Shown piece by piece: positions 36,009-47,522 of a stretch of 64,000 nucleotides of DNA. The notes beneath the pieces are model-generated. The model worked only from the letters and a program-made list of their open reading frames with translations. It was not told where the DNA came from and did no database searches. The stretch comes from Ascaris suum (lineage: Eukaryota > Nematoda > Chromadorea > Rhabditida > Ascarididae): the NCBI GenBank assembly GCA_013433145.1, contig CM024170.1, positions 8,815,366 through 8,879,365 of the forward strand, written 5' to 3'. Positions within the stretch are counted from its first letter, which is position 1; each line of letters starts with the position of its first letter. The position numbers and the translations under genes are program-made.

Positions 36009-37677
36009 CTGAAATTATATGAAATTGAACACCAAATTTGAAACTGTAGGTAGTAATCTGTTACACGTTACTGTAGGAATCAACGTATGCTATATATTAC
36101 TATAGGAACTAAACGCTATGACACGTTAATCTGCAGTCATACAAGAAGGATAGAATGAAAATTGAACTGTTGAGAAATATCTAAGAGCTGTATTTTGAGC
36201 TTCATGCTCATAGTTACAGATCCATTTGTTCAAGCGAGGTGTACTGATGCTTAATGGCATCATCCTCGTTATCTCCATCGGAAATCGAATCAAGCATTGA
36301 CCGTAGTGGACGGTAATCATCAGTGTACAAAGATAAGCCCTGAATGTGCGGGCATCTCATGGCTGTATCGTTTTCGTGTTTACTTGCTCATCAAAATTGT
36401 CATGCAAGTCGCTACGAACACTGGCTCGTCGTTTCTAATTGGAAAATGGCATTTCGTCTTATATAAAACGGTGAACTCGGACAACCAATTAAGCGATAGC
36501 AAATTTGACTTCAACTGTTATTTTCAGATCAGAAGTCTCCATGCAAATTGTTCCACATTCGGCAACTGCAATAATATTGAAATATTCCCTCATAAATAAT
36601 ACTCAATAAAAAGAGCGTTGAAGATCGATTAACACATGTAGTAATTTTAAAAAAAATTTGTAATTTGCATGCATGATGTTTCCGATCCGATAACGCTGTC
36701 GAACGGTAACCCCTTTTAAATGATCTAGTAAACGGTTTCGTATTCATGACGATCACAGCAACAACAACGGGTCAGAAATGTGAGAAAATCTCTGTCAGTC
36801 GCAAACTATAGCATGCAAAGTTTCTCCAAAAGCCCACTATAATATGAAAGAATCCACACTTATATCAAAAAATTCTCGACGTTTCTGCCGCGCTTTTCAA
36901 AAGGTATTATTTGGACATTTATATGGATAGGGAGAATGCCGCTCGTTGAGCATTATCACATGACTGCTAATTTTATGACTAAAATTTTTTAAAAATTGCC
37001 AAAAATGAATAAACACAATAAGATAGACGAGCGAGAAATATGCGAGGCAGTTAAATAAGAAAAGGGGAAAGGTAAACTCAGAAAATTGAACGCCATTAAA
37101 CCTATTTCTTGCAAGGAACGACATGCAGTAATTTGATGTGTCATTAAAGCGTAACATCCGCTCGCTGAAAACTTCTTGTCGTCTAGAAATTTCTCCTATC
37201 ATATTGTAAATGAGCTTTAAAGGCTATCATTCAAGTTTTCATTGAAATTTCTTTGTGTCGATAATTTTTTTTATTTGGTCGATAGTCAACTGGTGAGAAA
37301 ATGAGAGAGGAAAAAGAGAAAACGTTGTCTGCAGATACCACATTCAAAAATGTGGCGTCTTTGGGTAAACGCTGTGCTGAAAGAGTGAATCTTTTATATA
37401 CCAGCTCGAATAATCCCATAACTTAGAAGCGGTCCTTCTGTCCCCTTTTCAGATGAGTACTGATTCATACAAATCGCTCAACTGAGTGGAGATCTAGAGA
37501 TTTCGCTCACTATGACTGCCAGCTCACGATAGCTAATCTTATATTTGGAGATGAAAATCCGCCGCCTTCATGAGCGCGGTCACTCAGAAGTGAAGAAACG
37601 GGTGATTTACAGCAGCAGGCATTTCAGGATAAACTGAAAATGAATTTAAAAAACAGTGATAATATTACAGTACTTGC
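36009..37677 (-). other. GC-AG intron, 1669 bp
   Basis: The donor is TCCAG|GCAAGTA, with GC at 37677-37676, and the acceptor is ATTTCAG at 36009. GC donors are a minor but genuine class, normally with a strong AG|GCAAGT context as here. A GT (CTG|GTCCAG) six bases earlier would also preserve the phase but matches the consensus poorly. No other feature was seen in the intron. Confidence 0.65.
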
Positions 37678-37857
37678 CTGGACCAGAAGGTGGGATCTGA
37701 AGAGCCTCCAAATCGGGTTCTGGCGGTCTCGAAGGCTTCCTCACTGCGATAAGACGATTCAACGTTTCGTTCGCTTGTCTGCGTTCGCTGGGCACCACCG
37801 CCGCCGACAATGTTATCGTAATCACTAAGAAACTCACGAAGTGATCCTGACTTAGAT
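37678..37857 (-). CDS. Exon of the scaffold-like gene (first firm exon in window)
   Basis: 180 nt, entered after two bases of a codon and left after two bases. The acceptor is TTATTTGCAG; the donor is the GC type. The peptide runs SKSGSLREFLSDYDNIVGGG, then GAQRTQTSERNVESSYRSEE and AFETARTRFGGSSDPTFW. It has a short hydrophobic LREFLSDYDNIV motif, then a Ser/Arg/Glu-rich tail. GC content is above that of the surrounding introns. Because it starts mid-codon there must be at least one earlier exon; 40587-40654 fits. Confidence 0.8.
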
Positions 37858-40586
37858 CTGCAAATAAACGCTTCCCTGAATTCCTTCATAATCAAGTTGT
37901 ATTGTTGATTCAGGCGGTTCCTGAATTTGAACAATTGCTGAGTTTTATTGGTATAAATGTTGTTAAGCTGATATCATAGAAACATACAGTTGCACTTTCA
38001 TATTGAAGGGGAAATTCTTTGCAACGAGGACCGCAGCGTTTGTCGGTCCTCTTCAACTTCAGTTTCTTTCACAGGAGATGATAGTTTAAAACATTTATGC
38101 GTTTCAGCGATTCTATTTTACTGAATTTTCTGAAGTGGCAAATAGCCCTTAGCAAAGCAAATGGCTTTAAACTTTTTTCTATATATGAGGACAGAAGTTC
38201 AATAGTACTACGATGTGCATCCACTGAGCACGGAGAGCAGTCTATATCAAAGAAGTTTGCATAAAAGGCTTTAAAGCTCTTGCACCAACTTTGAGGTCAA
38301 ACACGCTATGTCGACTCTACACACCCTTACAGGAACCAGCTACATGATTCAGAACGAAATTAAAGCAAAAAATCTATGAGAGCCCAAACCATCAGAAACA
38401 GGCGGATTTTAGCAGTTAGGCTTACGAACTCAACCGCAGTTTCAGTTCCGAATTTAAAATAAACCATCAGAAAAGGTTTGAAGATATGCTCCGTTTGAAG
38501 ATATGCTCCCCTATGAAACGGATTGAGCACAGAAATCCTTAACTAAAAAGCTCGTTTTTAAGCAATGCCGATAGTTACCAGAACAAAGAGCCACTTTGGA
38601 GGTTAATGTAAGTACGGATCGCTGAGCAGGACGGGAATGAATGGTAGCGAATTTTGGAACCAGTATGTATTATTTTATTATTTTGATTGTAAGAGCAAAA
38701 TCTCGCAGCCGTAAGCTTTGCACTTTCTGAGTTGAAGCTATCGCATTCAAAAAGCAGGCATAGTCTCCACCTACAGGTATCTTCCAATACCTGAAGTGGA
38801 GAGCTGTCATAACGCATTTTGCAAAAACTTGCAAGACGTCATAACAAGTGGAAAACCACGACAATGGGGCTGGCACGACATGCACTGTTGCGGTTCATCT
38901 AATCAGGCCAAGAGCAGCAACGTGAACTGCCAACAAATAATGAAATATTTGCAGTAATGCATTTGTAGTTTAAGAAAAGCGAGCGTTCGCACAAAACTTC
39001 TGCAAGACATACATTGCTCCGAAGTTAGCAATTCTAAGATTCCATGCAACCTGTCATAAAATTTACGTGCTCTTAGTTAAAGTGACTTAAAGTGACACGC
39101 AGCATTAATTAAATTGAGAATGGATAAAATAAAAAGTTGGTAAAGGGCTCAGCGCTTTATATCATAGTCACCAACACGCGCAGCTTTAGCTGCAATGGTT
39201 CTCATTTCGAAGTAGCCAGAGGGACACATACACCAAACATACGCGCACACAGACGCGACTCTGCTGTAATGAACCTTGTGAATTCGAATTCACGAAAGCG
39301 CATAAACAGTGCTATGAATAGCATGAAAGGCCGCGTATAGAAGAAGCAAAAATGGCATGCTGCATAGTCATGGGAGCGCTGTGCATCCGATAATGTTTAC
39401 AATTTATTCGCAATTTCTTTGGTGATGTCGATAATTTGTGATCCGGAGAAAGAGTTCAAACTCTGGACGACAAAAGGCTATCCACAACCCGAAGTGCCCA
39501 AAACATTCATCAACAATTATCAATTTCAAAGTGTACCTCGAATGAACCGGGGACTGTGTTACGGAGAGGTTCGCTTACTTTACAAAGTGAACATCTAGTA
39601 GGTGGTTCAGAATGAGGTTTTTTTCAGGCGAATGGTGTCATCACATGACCTAAGACTTATGAGGATTAATGCTACCTTTGGTATCGCTATTTCTTTTTTG
39701 CTAGAGAACGAGTTTCAACGAATTATCGTGAAAAAGATGCTTTTTCGAAATTTTTTGACAGTTCTGCGGTTATTGACCTATGGCCGACATTATGAATATT
39801 GATAGTCGGCAGTGAGACGTCGGTTTCGCTTTTGAAAGAAATCAGAATTTTGATGATGGACGCGGGTCGCAGAAGTTCATTGGCTAGCTTGCAAGAAATT
39901 TCAGACATAGAAAATTATTAATGAGATTTTAAAATGCATTCCTTTTTAAAGGACCGAAGAACGAATAAAAAAAACTTGATGGAGAGAGTAAACATTCTCT
40001 ATTCAACGTAACGTTACAGAAAATCATGGGCGGGTAGGAAGAGGGACAAGGGAGAACAAGGATAAAGGAGCTTCTTGTTAGAAAGCTGATTGAGGTAAGG
40101 ATGATTCCTTGCACGGAATTCTATAAGCATGCGCAGAAACTTCTAAAGAAATAAGGGTGCAGAAAACTTTGCTCGTCGCCTTTTTGGTCAGCGTAAATGC
40201 GACGAAAACCAACTGAGGTGCGTTAGCAACGAAACGATGAAGATGGCGCATTATATAGATGATGCAAACGAGAAGCAATAGATTGCCCATGTGCTACAAG
40301 TGTGCTGTTATGTGTCGCAGAGACGATTTTTTACACGTGAATCGGAAAAAAAAGGATTGAAAATGGAAGTGTTGCTCATTTGATGTTTACTAAGAGAAAC
40401 TCATAGGTTATCGAGAATTAGGCAAACCAGCATCACGTTTTGTTTTCATTTCTCAGCAACGAAATGCTTTAGTGATTCGCATTTCTGTTTGAATAAGTGA
40501 TTTTACTGCATCGCAGCTGCAAGATTTATTTCCATTCGCTCCCTGGACTCCTGGAAAACTGTACACTGTTTTTTCCGATGGCTTAC
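37858..40586 (-). other. Intron or 5' flank, 2729 bp
   Basis: It lies between exon 37678-37857 and the possible exon 40587-40654. A perfect 17-bp tandem duplication (GTTTGAAGATATGCTCC) is at 38476-38509. A 57-codon plus-strand ORF at 39425-39598 (CDPEKEFKLWTTKGYPQPEV) looks protein-like but has no splice or promoter support. Nothing else is clear. Confidence 0.5.
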
Positions 40587-40654
40587 CTTCCTGGATCATT
40601 GGCTATTTCGCAATCTTTTAGGATCGCTTTTATTACTATGTTGAATACACAACT
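40587..40654 (-). CDS. Possible upstream exon of the scaffold-like gene
   Basis: 68 nt. The donor GGAAG|GTAAGCC is strong and leaves two bases (AG), which with the A that opens exon 37678-37857 makes Arg. The frame is open: SCVFNIVIKAILKDCEIAND then PGR. The acceptor TTTCTATTAG is fair. A closer acceptor (CTAAAAG) would leave only 28 nt. The composition is more hydrophobic than in the rest of the protein, which is a reason for doubt. A (TA)n array lies 20 bp upstream of the acceptor, where a pyrimidine tract and branch site would sit. Confidence 0.35.
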
Positions 40655-40671
40655 CTAATAGAAATGTAATA

Positions 40672-40673
<2 letters not shown>

Positions 40674-40743
<70 letters not shown>
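40674..40743. repeat. (TA)n dinucleotide microsatellite, about 70 bp
   Basis: Uninterrupted TA alternation. It lies 20 bp upstream, in the minus-strand sense, of the possible exon 40587-40654, and 1.1 kb from the next array. Confidence 0.97.
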
Positions 40744-40746
<3 letters not shown>

Positions 40747-41827
40747 TTCCCTAAACTATATCTTTCTTTCTTTTCCCTAAAGAAACTAGAAAATGGCGCT
40801 GGAAACTGTGTGTGGCGCACTATGCTATTTCCTTGATTACTTCAGCGTATGGCACAACGTGCAGAAATTGTTATAATCGACATTTGTGAATGTGTCCAAT
40901 TTCCGTTTTTTTTCCGTATATGCATCAAAAACTGTCTCTCACATGGAGAATGAGGGCAACTGTACTCTGTAAAACGGTAAATGAAAGTGGAACGTATAAA
41001 ATGGAAAGAGATCACGTCTTGAATCAGGAAATTGTTATCAATATTTTCGAATGTCACCACAGGTATCATTTTTTCAGCCTTCACGACGGGTCCGCAGTTG
41101 CAGCGATTCGAGAAAAGATAGAGACGACGATAAAATCCTATTTCTACGCCTATTGGTGCACTTTGTGATCAATCTCTCTTTCAGCGCCGTTCGTTTCCCG
41201 AAGAGATTTCATCATTAGAATTCACCACCATTTTGGTTACTATTCAAAACATATGAACATTAAGGAAACATCAAAGAACAACCAACTTTTTATTAAAATT
41301 CTTGTTTTAGTGAAGAAGAGATACGAAGAAATGCATCAGAATTCTTTCAAATTCAGTTAAAAGCACGATATGTGAAATGAACTTCCAACCACTTACATGT
41401 CGATCTCATACGACAAATTGAAGATTACATGGATAGAAGCTGAGAAATAGCGTAATTTCACTGCCGCAGTATTGATGTTGCAGAATTTGCTTATCCACAA
41501 AATCGCGGCAAAACAGTAGAAAGCGGCAAAGAAATGGCGAACAATTATATTCAAGTATCTTCGTACATTTGTTGAAAATAATGCTCTCAAAGACTGTTCG
41601 CACTTTGGAGAAAACATCTAAAGATTACCTAATGTTAAAACATCAAGCATAACTTGAAAACGAAAATTCTAATAATAATTCGCCATTTGAGATGGAAAAC
41701 GAACCCACTATACCATTTCCTTAAATCGCAGTACGTAATTAGCACAGCCAAGAAAACAATATGAGTTTCAATAAAGCGTTCAAAACTTTTCGAGAAAAGT
41801 TGCCGTACAACTTGCCCACGTCTTTTG

Positions 41828-41947
<120 letters not shown>

Positions 41948-44543
41948 GCAAATTTTTTTGGAAAGCACTCTTTGCAAATTTGCATTTGAAAGCACATTAT
42001 GGAAAACTTATGCCTGTGCATGCGTACGCAGGTGAACGCGTGTACATGTGTGTTTACCTGCACAATAGTTTCGACTAGAGATGTACATCATAAACTGACC
42101 TTCTTACTAATTTTGAGGGTGATCTATCAACTTGAGAAGAGTTATAGACAGCGAAATAATCTTTTTTAAAAGGCGCATATTTCGTAACGATTGGATTGCA
42201 CTTCACACCTGTCGGGTCGCAAACAAATATAGAATTTGCCAAAGGAAGAAACATAATATGTGCTTTTGCATCTCGATCAGCTCACCGACCAGTTTCACAG
42301 AATGCAAACAAAAAAGGGAATGTTGGAGAGAAGGCCTCCATATTTCGACTGATCCGATAGATCGCAGCAATCGTCTGTGAAAGAATTCGTTTTTACGAAA
42401 ATAAAATGAAATTTTAGTCGATATACACAGTGAGGATGCATACAAAATTTTCAGCAATTATAGCTGCTCCTGAAGCTGATTTCTCGACGCGAATTCATTA
42501 ATTTTTTTAAATTATTAATACCACCGGAAAGTAGCTAATAACCTCAAGTGAAGTGATTACACTATTATTCCACAAAATTTAATACTTACACAGTGAAAAG
42601 GAAGTTAGAAGCTAATGTGTAAGGCGTTGAAATAAAGCCGTTAAATACAGATAAGGCAGCAAATGGAAAAAATGCTTCGGCTATGAATTTCTGCGGTTTC
42701 TCTACCTTACCATTGGTGAGTATCATTAGAATACTATCACATTTTGGAAATATGTGAGGTGTTGAGATCAAAGAACAATAGAAGGACGTAAAATAAGATT
42801 AGGTGATATCTTCTGGGAGATGTCGGAAAACGACCAATGAAAAGAGATGGAGAAATTTTTTTCAAGAGAAAACAAGAAGAAGTGCGCAGGAGATGACCTG
42901 GAAACAAGGAATGCTGATGAAACAATGAAGACAATGCCTAACTTTGTAACAATGTTATTTGAGACCGCTTTTCGACTGTCTCGTTGCAGTTCTAACCTCA
43001 ACTCTCTCGGGCTCGTTCTGCCCCTCTATGAATGGTGGAAATGGAAGCGAATTTATGAAACGATGAATAGAAGGTGATAGTATGGATGAACTGCGATGCT
43101 GTGAAGTAAACCGGAAGGTTGGGATGAGAAAAGTAATAATTAGTTGTTCGCGAGGCATATATCTAATATCAACAAATAATCAAAGAAGCAGTTATGTCTA
43201 AAAGATAGAATTATGCTGCAAAAAAGAAAAGCTCTCTATGATGCACACTAGTAGTTGCTTAATGCAAGAGGTATTTTAAGAACTTATAGGTTTTACTCTA
43301 TTTCCAACGCACCGGTGAATTGTAACTTTTTAATATTAGAACTGGAATTGGAATGGAATTGCAATGGCCAGATTATTTTTTGAAAGGAACTCTACTAAAT
43401 CCATAATGAAATGGAGCTCTCTTAAAAGAAGAAGAAAAATATCTCACTACAAACTTTCCCCATTCATCTTTCCGAGGCTAGCTACAAGGGCGAAATGCAG
43501 GTGCGTTGCACCGTGTCTGCAAATCTTTATTATTCACGCACAAAAACTGTACTGCGTACCAATATGTGCAGTAAAACGTAGAAAGATCCAACACAGGCGG
43601 TCGTCATCCGACGGGCAAATATAGTCTAATGAATTCATCTATAGTGTGCATTAAACTCAAGAAATTCCATAACTCCACTCGCAGTGCTCTCATGTTGGAA
43701 ACTCTAACGGAAAGACCGACAGACAAACATACACAACAGAAACACAATATTACCAAGCTATAGTACTTCTTAAAAGTAAATTTGCGAGGTCACACGAGAA
43801 CGAATTTACTGCAAAAGGAGCCGGATTATTCAAAATACGAAACGTTTTACTTTGTCATTTGTGGACAAATAACGATGGTTATTGGTCTGCTAGGAGCAGT
43901 GCAAAGACGCATATCCTATCAGCCTTTTTATTTTGCTCTTATTTCGAGTAAAATGGAATGCTATAACAACGGGAAGCAACGTAGAATAACGGCGAGAGAA
44001 TTTCAAATTTCTACGCGTTACGCAAATTTGCATATGAAAAGCGCCCTATTACAACGTTGTGTCGGTGGTGCGCATGTTTGTGCATATCTGCCTTTCCATC
44101 CGACACTTTCAGCTAGGGAGAACTGAAATTTGAGTTAACGAAATTTTCTATGTGTAATATACACTACACTCGGTCCTCGAATAAAAATAACATATAAACC
44201 TGTGTTACTAATGAAGAAGATTCACAGACACTTCTATATGTCCAAAATTTCATTCCCGTTTTAAAATTGATCAAGTTGTTCTTCATGTTTGCTTGACTTG
44301 CAAGCAAACAAATCATATGTGGAAAATGGATGGGTCAGCTATAATTTGAATGCATTAGTGCAGATGTTTTATTATTTGATGAAAGTTTACGAAATTGATA
44401 TGCATGGCGCAATATTGCTGTTACTGTCGATGTAGTGACGCACAATGTGTGTATGCGACATATGACGTTTGATATATGCGCGACTTTTCCACACGTACAA
44501 CGTGGGGGAGATGGTAGAAGCGGAAGAGGAATCGGAAGAGAAA

Positions 44544-44580
44544 GGGAGCGGGAAGGGAGGGGAAGGGGCGGGGGGATGGG
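44544..44580 (+). other. Dense G-run cluster (probable G-quadruplex motif)
   Basis: Seven G runs of 3-6 bases occur within 37 bases, with loops of 1-2 bases, inside a longer purine-only stretch (about 44502-44583). This amply meets the usual G3+N1-7 rule and stands out in AT-rich DNA. The G strand is plus. Confidence 0.8.
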
Positions 44581-47495
44581 AGATAAATAAGAGCGTTAAG
44601 TTTAGTATGTGTACTGAAGTAGAGGATCTATAGCAGCCTCTCTAGCAGCACACCCACAATGGACTAATTGATCTCTCATGCGTAAAAGTGCTCCTCAACT
44701 AAATCGAAACAACAATCATTTATAATAATTTAACCATTCAATAAATTTTCCAAAATATTTTTGAACACAAATAAGCGATGGTTCTCCCAGCAAATAAAGA
44801 ACCACCATCAGCCGATATTCGAATTTATATTGGTAATTCTGAGGCTTACTTTATAACTGTTTAAAAACCTTCAAACAGTCGGTGTAACCGAAACTTCAAG
44901 ACAAAACGTGAATCCTATGATTTTAGAATGCGATTTTTTAATTATCTCATTCTTGTTCGAAAGAAATTAACCAAAAAAAAAAAGATTATATCACAGGAGA
45001 AAATTTATAAATAGACGAAAAAAAATGTTACAATTAACTCAACCACTCAAAAGTTCGGAAGAGAGCGTCATCATTTAGATATGAGCTTCGACCTCCAAGT
45101 ACTGCCGCAAAATGAAGCAGTAACAGCGACAACGATTAATATTATTCGAAAGTATAATAGCAATGCAAATTGCACATTGTAGGTAAATTTGTTCTGCGCT
45201 AAGTTTTTTACGCAAAAAAAGCGTCAGGCAGTCAAATTTTTTTCACTGCACAAAGTTGCGTTGATGGTTGTTTATATTGTTGCTGATATTCTCAGCAAAA
45301 CGTTCGAGAGAAGTCAACATATATTAACATCAGCATGCACTTCAAATATTTTTGCTTCAAATTCAAATATATCAAAAATGAAAAAATATAAAATAATTCG
45401 AAATAAATAAAATATAGGGAAGAGAATGTGCTATATATGAAGTGGAATAAAACATACGAAAAAGATAAAAATATTGAAAAGATAGAAGAAATGAAACCGC
45501 CAAGGGTAGCGAATTTAGAAGAGATACTTATTAAAGGACAGCTGGGAAATAGAAGATTATCAAAGAAGAATAAAGAGAAATACCCATAGAAGAAGGGTTG
45601 CGGGATTGTTTGTGTCGCAATATCCGCAACATGAGGTCTATAAGCGAATTGAAAGTTGAGCAGTTCGCAAGAGAGACGTATCATCGAGTGGTGAAACTAT
45701 ATCAGTGAACACACTCTCGTCCGTGCAACATTAACGACAGTGATGTTTGGTACTACAGATCCGACGTGCTAGATTCTTTGCCCACAAAGGTGACTGTGTA
45801 ATAGAGAAGAAGACGTGATGAAGGTCACGCTATCATTGCTGAATTTTTCAGAAACAGAAAAAACATAAGTGCGACGTTGTTCGATGAATGGAATTGTACG
45901 CTAAGGTATTACCGACGTCAATGGCTTCTAATCGTTTTCGCTTTTTTGTTCGCTTTCAAGTGCAAAGAGAAATAATTACTTTAATGTTGTAAATTAAGTG
46001 TATCGAAATGTTTTTTCCATTAGTGAATGAAATATTATCTTTACTTTCTTCCATAAAACGATAATTTGTGCAACTGTGTGTGATATGAAGTGGGAATGCA
46101 ATATGCATTCTAGGAAAAAATAAGCATGCAAAAATCAACGAAACGCTGTCTACGATGGATTAAATAATTTACCACGTGAAAAGAGAAATTGAAAACTTTG
46201 CGAGACAGGAAATTCTACGAATTGATCAAATTCAGCGAAATACACTCGCAACATCATTGAGTACTAAAGATGCCCTCAGTGAAAACGATGGCTATTTAAG
46301 TAATTTCGTGCCTTATTTATCGTATTCATCGCGCTTGCACACCATTTTAAATTATTGTTGATTTGGAGAATCCAAAACAAACTGCAATTTCTTCTAGATG
46401 ATTTCACTGTTTGAGGTGATGCACAGATGTATTTCGTGAATGAGGAATGAGAGGATGCTCGGATTTGTCTATTGCCGTAAGTTTATGTATTATCGTCGTT
46501 TATACTTATGAAATGAAAATAACTTTCTATCAAAGCAAATCTTCCGCGTCCAGTGAAAGTGATAATGGAAGAGGTGCAGGCATCGCACAATCGTTCAGCT
46601 AACAGATGCTATAACCCAACTGCATCACAGCGTCCTAGAAAAAGGAACAATGCAATCGCAATGCTGCAAATCGCGTTTGCTTTAACATCAATGATAAGTC
46701 TTGAACTCTGGAGGACTTTTTAACAGTTTAACGTCAAGTTATTCACTTAAACAAATGCTGAGTGCAAAAAGGGAAGAAGGAGGGACAAAAAGGCAGTGAA
46801 ATAACTGAGGAACAACGATGCTCAGTGTGAATCCCTAAATGATTTTCATAGAACTTGGTTACCTCCATTTTTTCGTCTCCATAGTCCCACATTCCGTTCT
46901 TTCATTCCTTTGATGTTTCATTTCTATGGTGTTGATTTCTGTTTTCCACTCTTGTAACATTTTCGATTCCTATGATGATTTTCATCTCTATAATGTTCAA
47001 TAGAAATGAGCAACATTTGATTGCTTGTTAGATAATCATGCAAACATATCTGCAGCCAATGTTCATTAAACACAAAAACCGTTGATCACGTTTGGTGCTT
47101 ATGCCCAATGCTGTCTCATGCTTGATGCCCAAAACAAGAAGGCTTCTAAGTGAACAATATACACCATCGTTTTGTGGCATGTCAAGAAAACTGCGTGCAA
47201 TATCTGTTTGCTTCGGAACATACAGAACCCATTGTTGTGCCGTCGAATAAAAAACTCCAAGGCAATAAATCTTGTTAGATTTAAAGAGATAGGGTCCCAT
47301 GAAGAGTTATTACTTCTCAAAATTCTCACAGTCCACAACAATAGCAATTAATATACATAGAATAATACAAAAATCCTGCGAAAATGCGATTTTTCAGTCG
47401 CTATAACAGCACAACAAATTTATTTTGATTTTTATACGAGTTTAAATGGTTCAGAAGGTGTTGTGATGGAAATGACGTTTATCGAAAAGCAGAGT

Positions 47496-47522
47496 GGGGA
47501 AGTGGGGGTGGGAAGATGAGGG
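47496..47522 (+). other. G-run cluster (possible G-quadruplex motif)
   Basis: Runs of 4, 5, 3 and 3 G within 27 bases with loops of 4, 1 and 7, so it just satisfies the canonical rule on the plus strand. Confidence 0.6.

Noticed and set aside
37341..37378. Extra minus-strand exon after CACTCTTTCAG within the GC-AG intron
   Set aside because: The best donor leaves 38 nt, which would break the AG+C join between 37678 and 36008.
45292..45684. 130-codon minus-strand ORF rich in Phe, Tyr and Ser
   Set aside because: It is the reverse of an A/G-rich low-complexity stretch, giving an open frame from composition alone.
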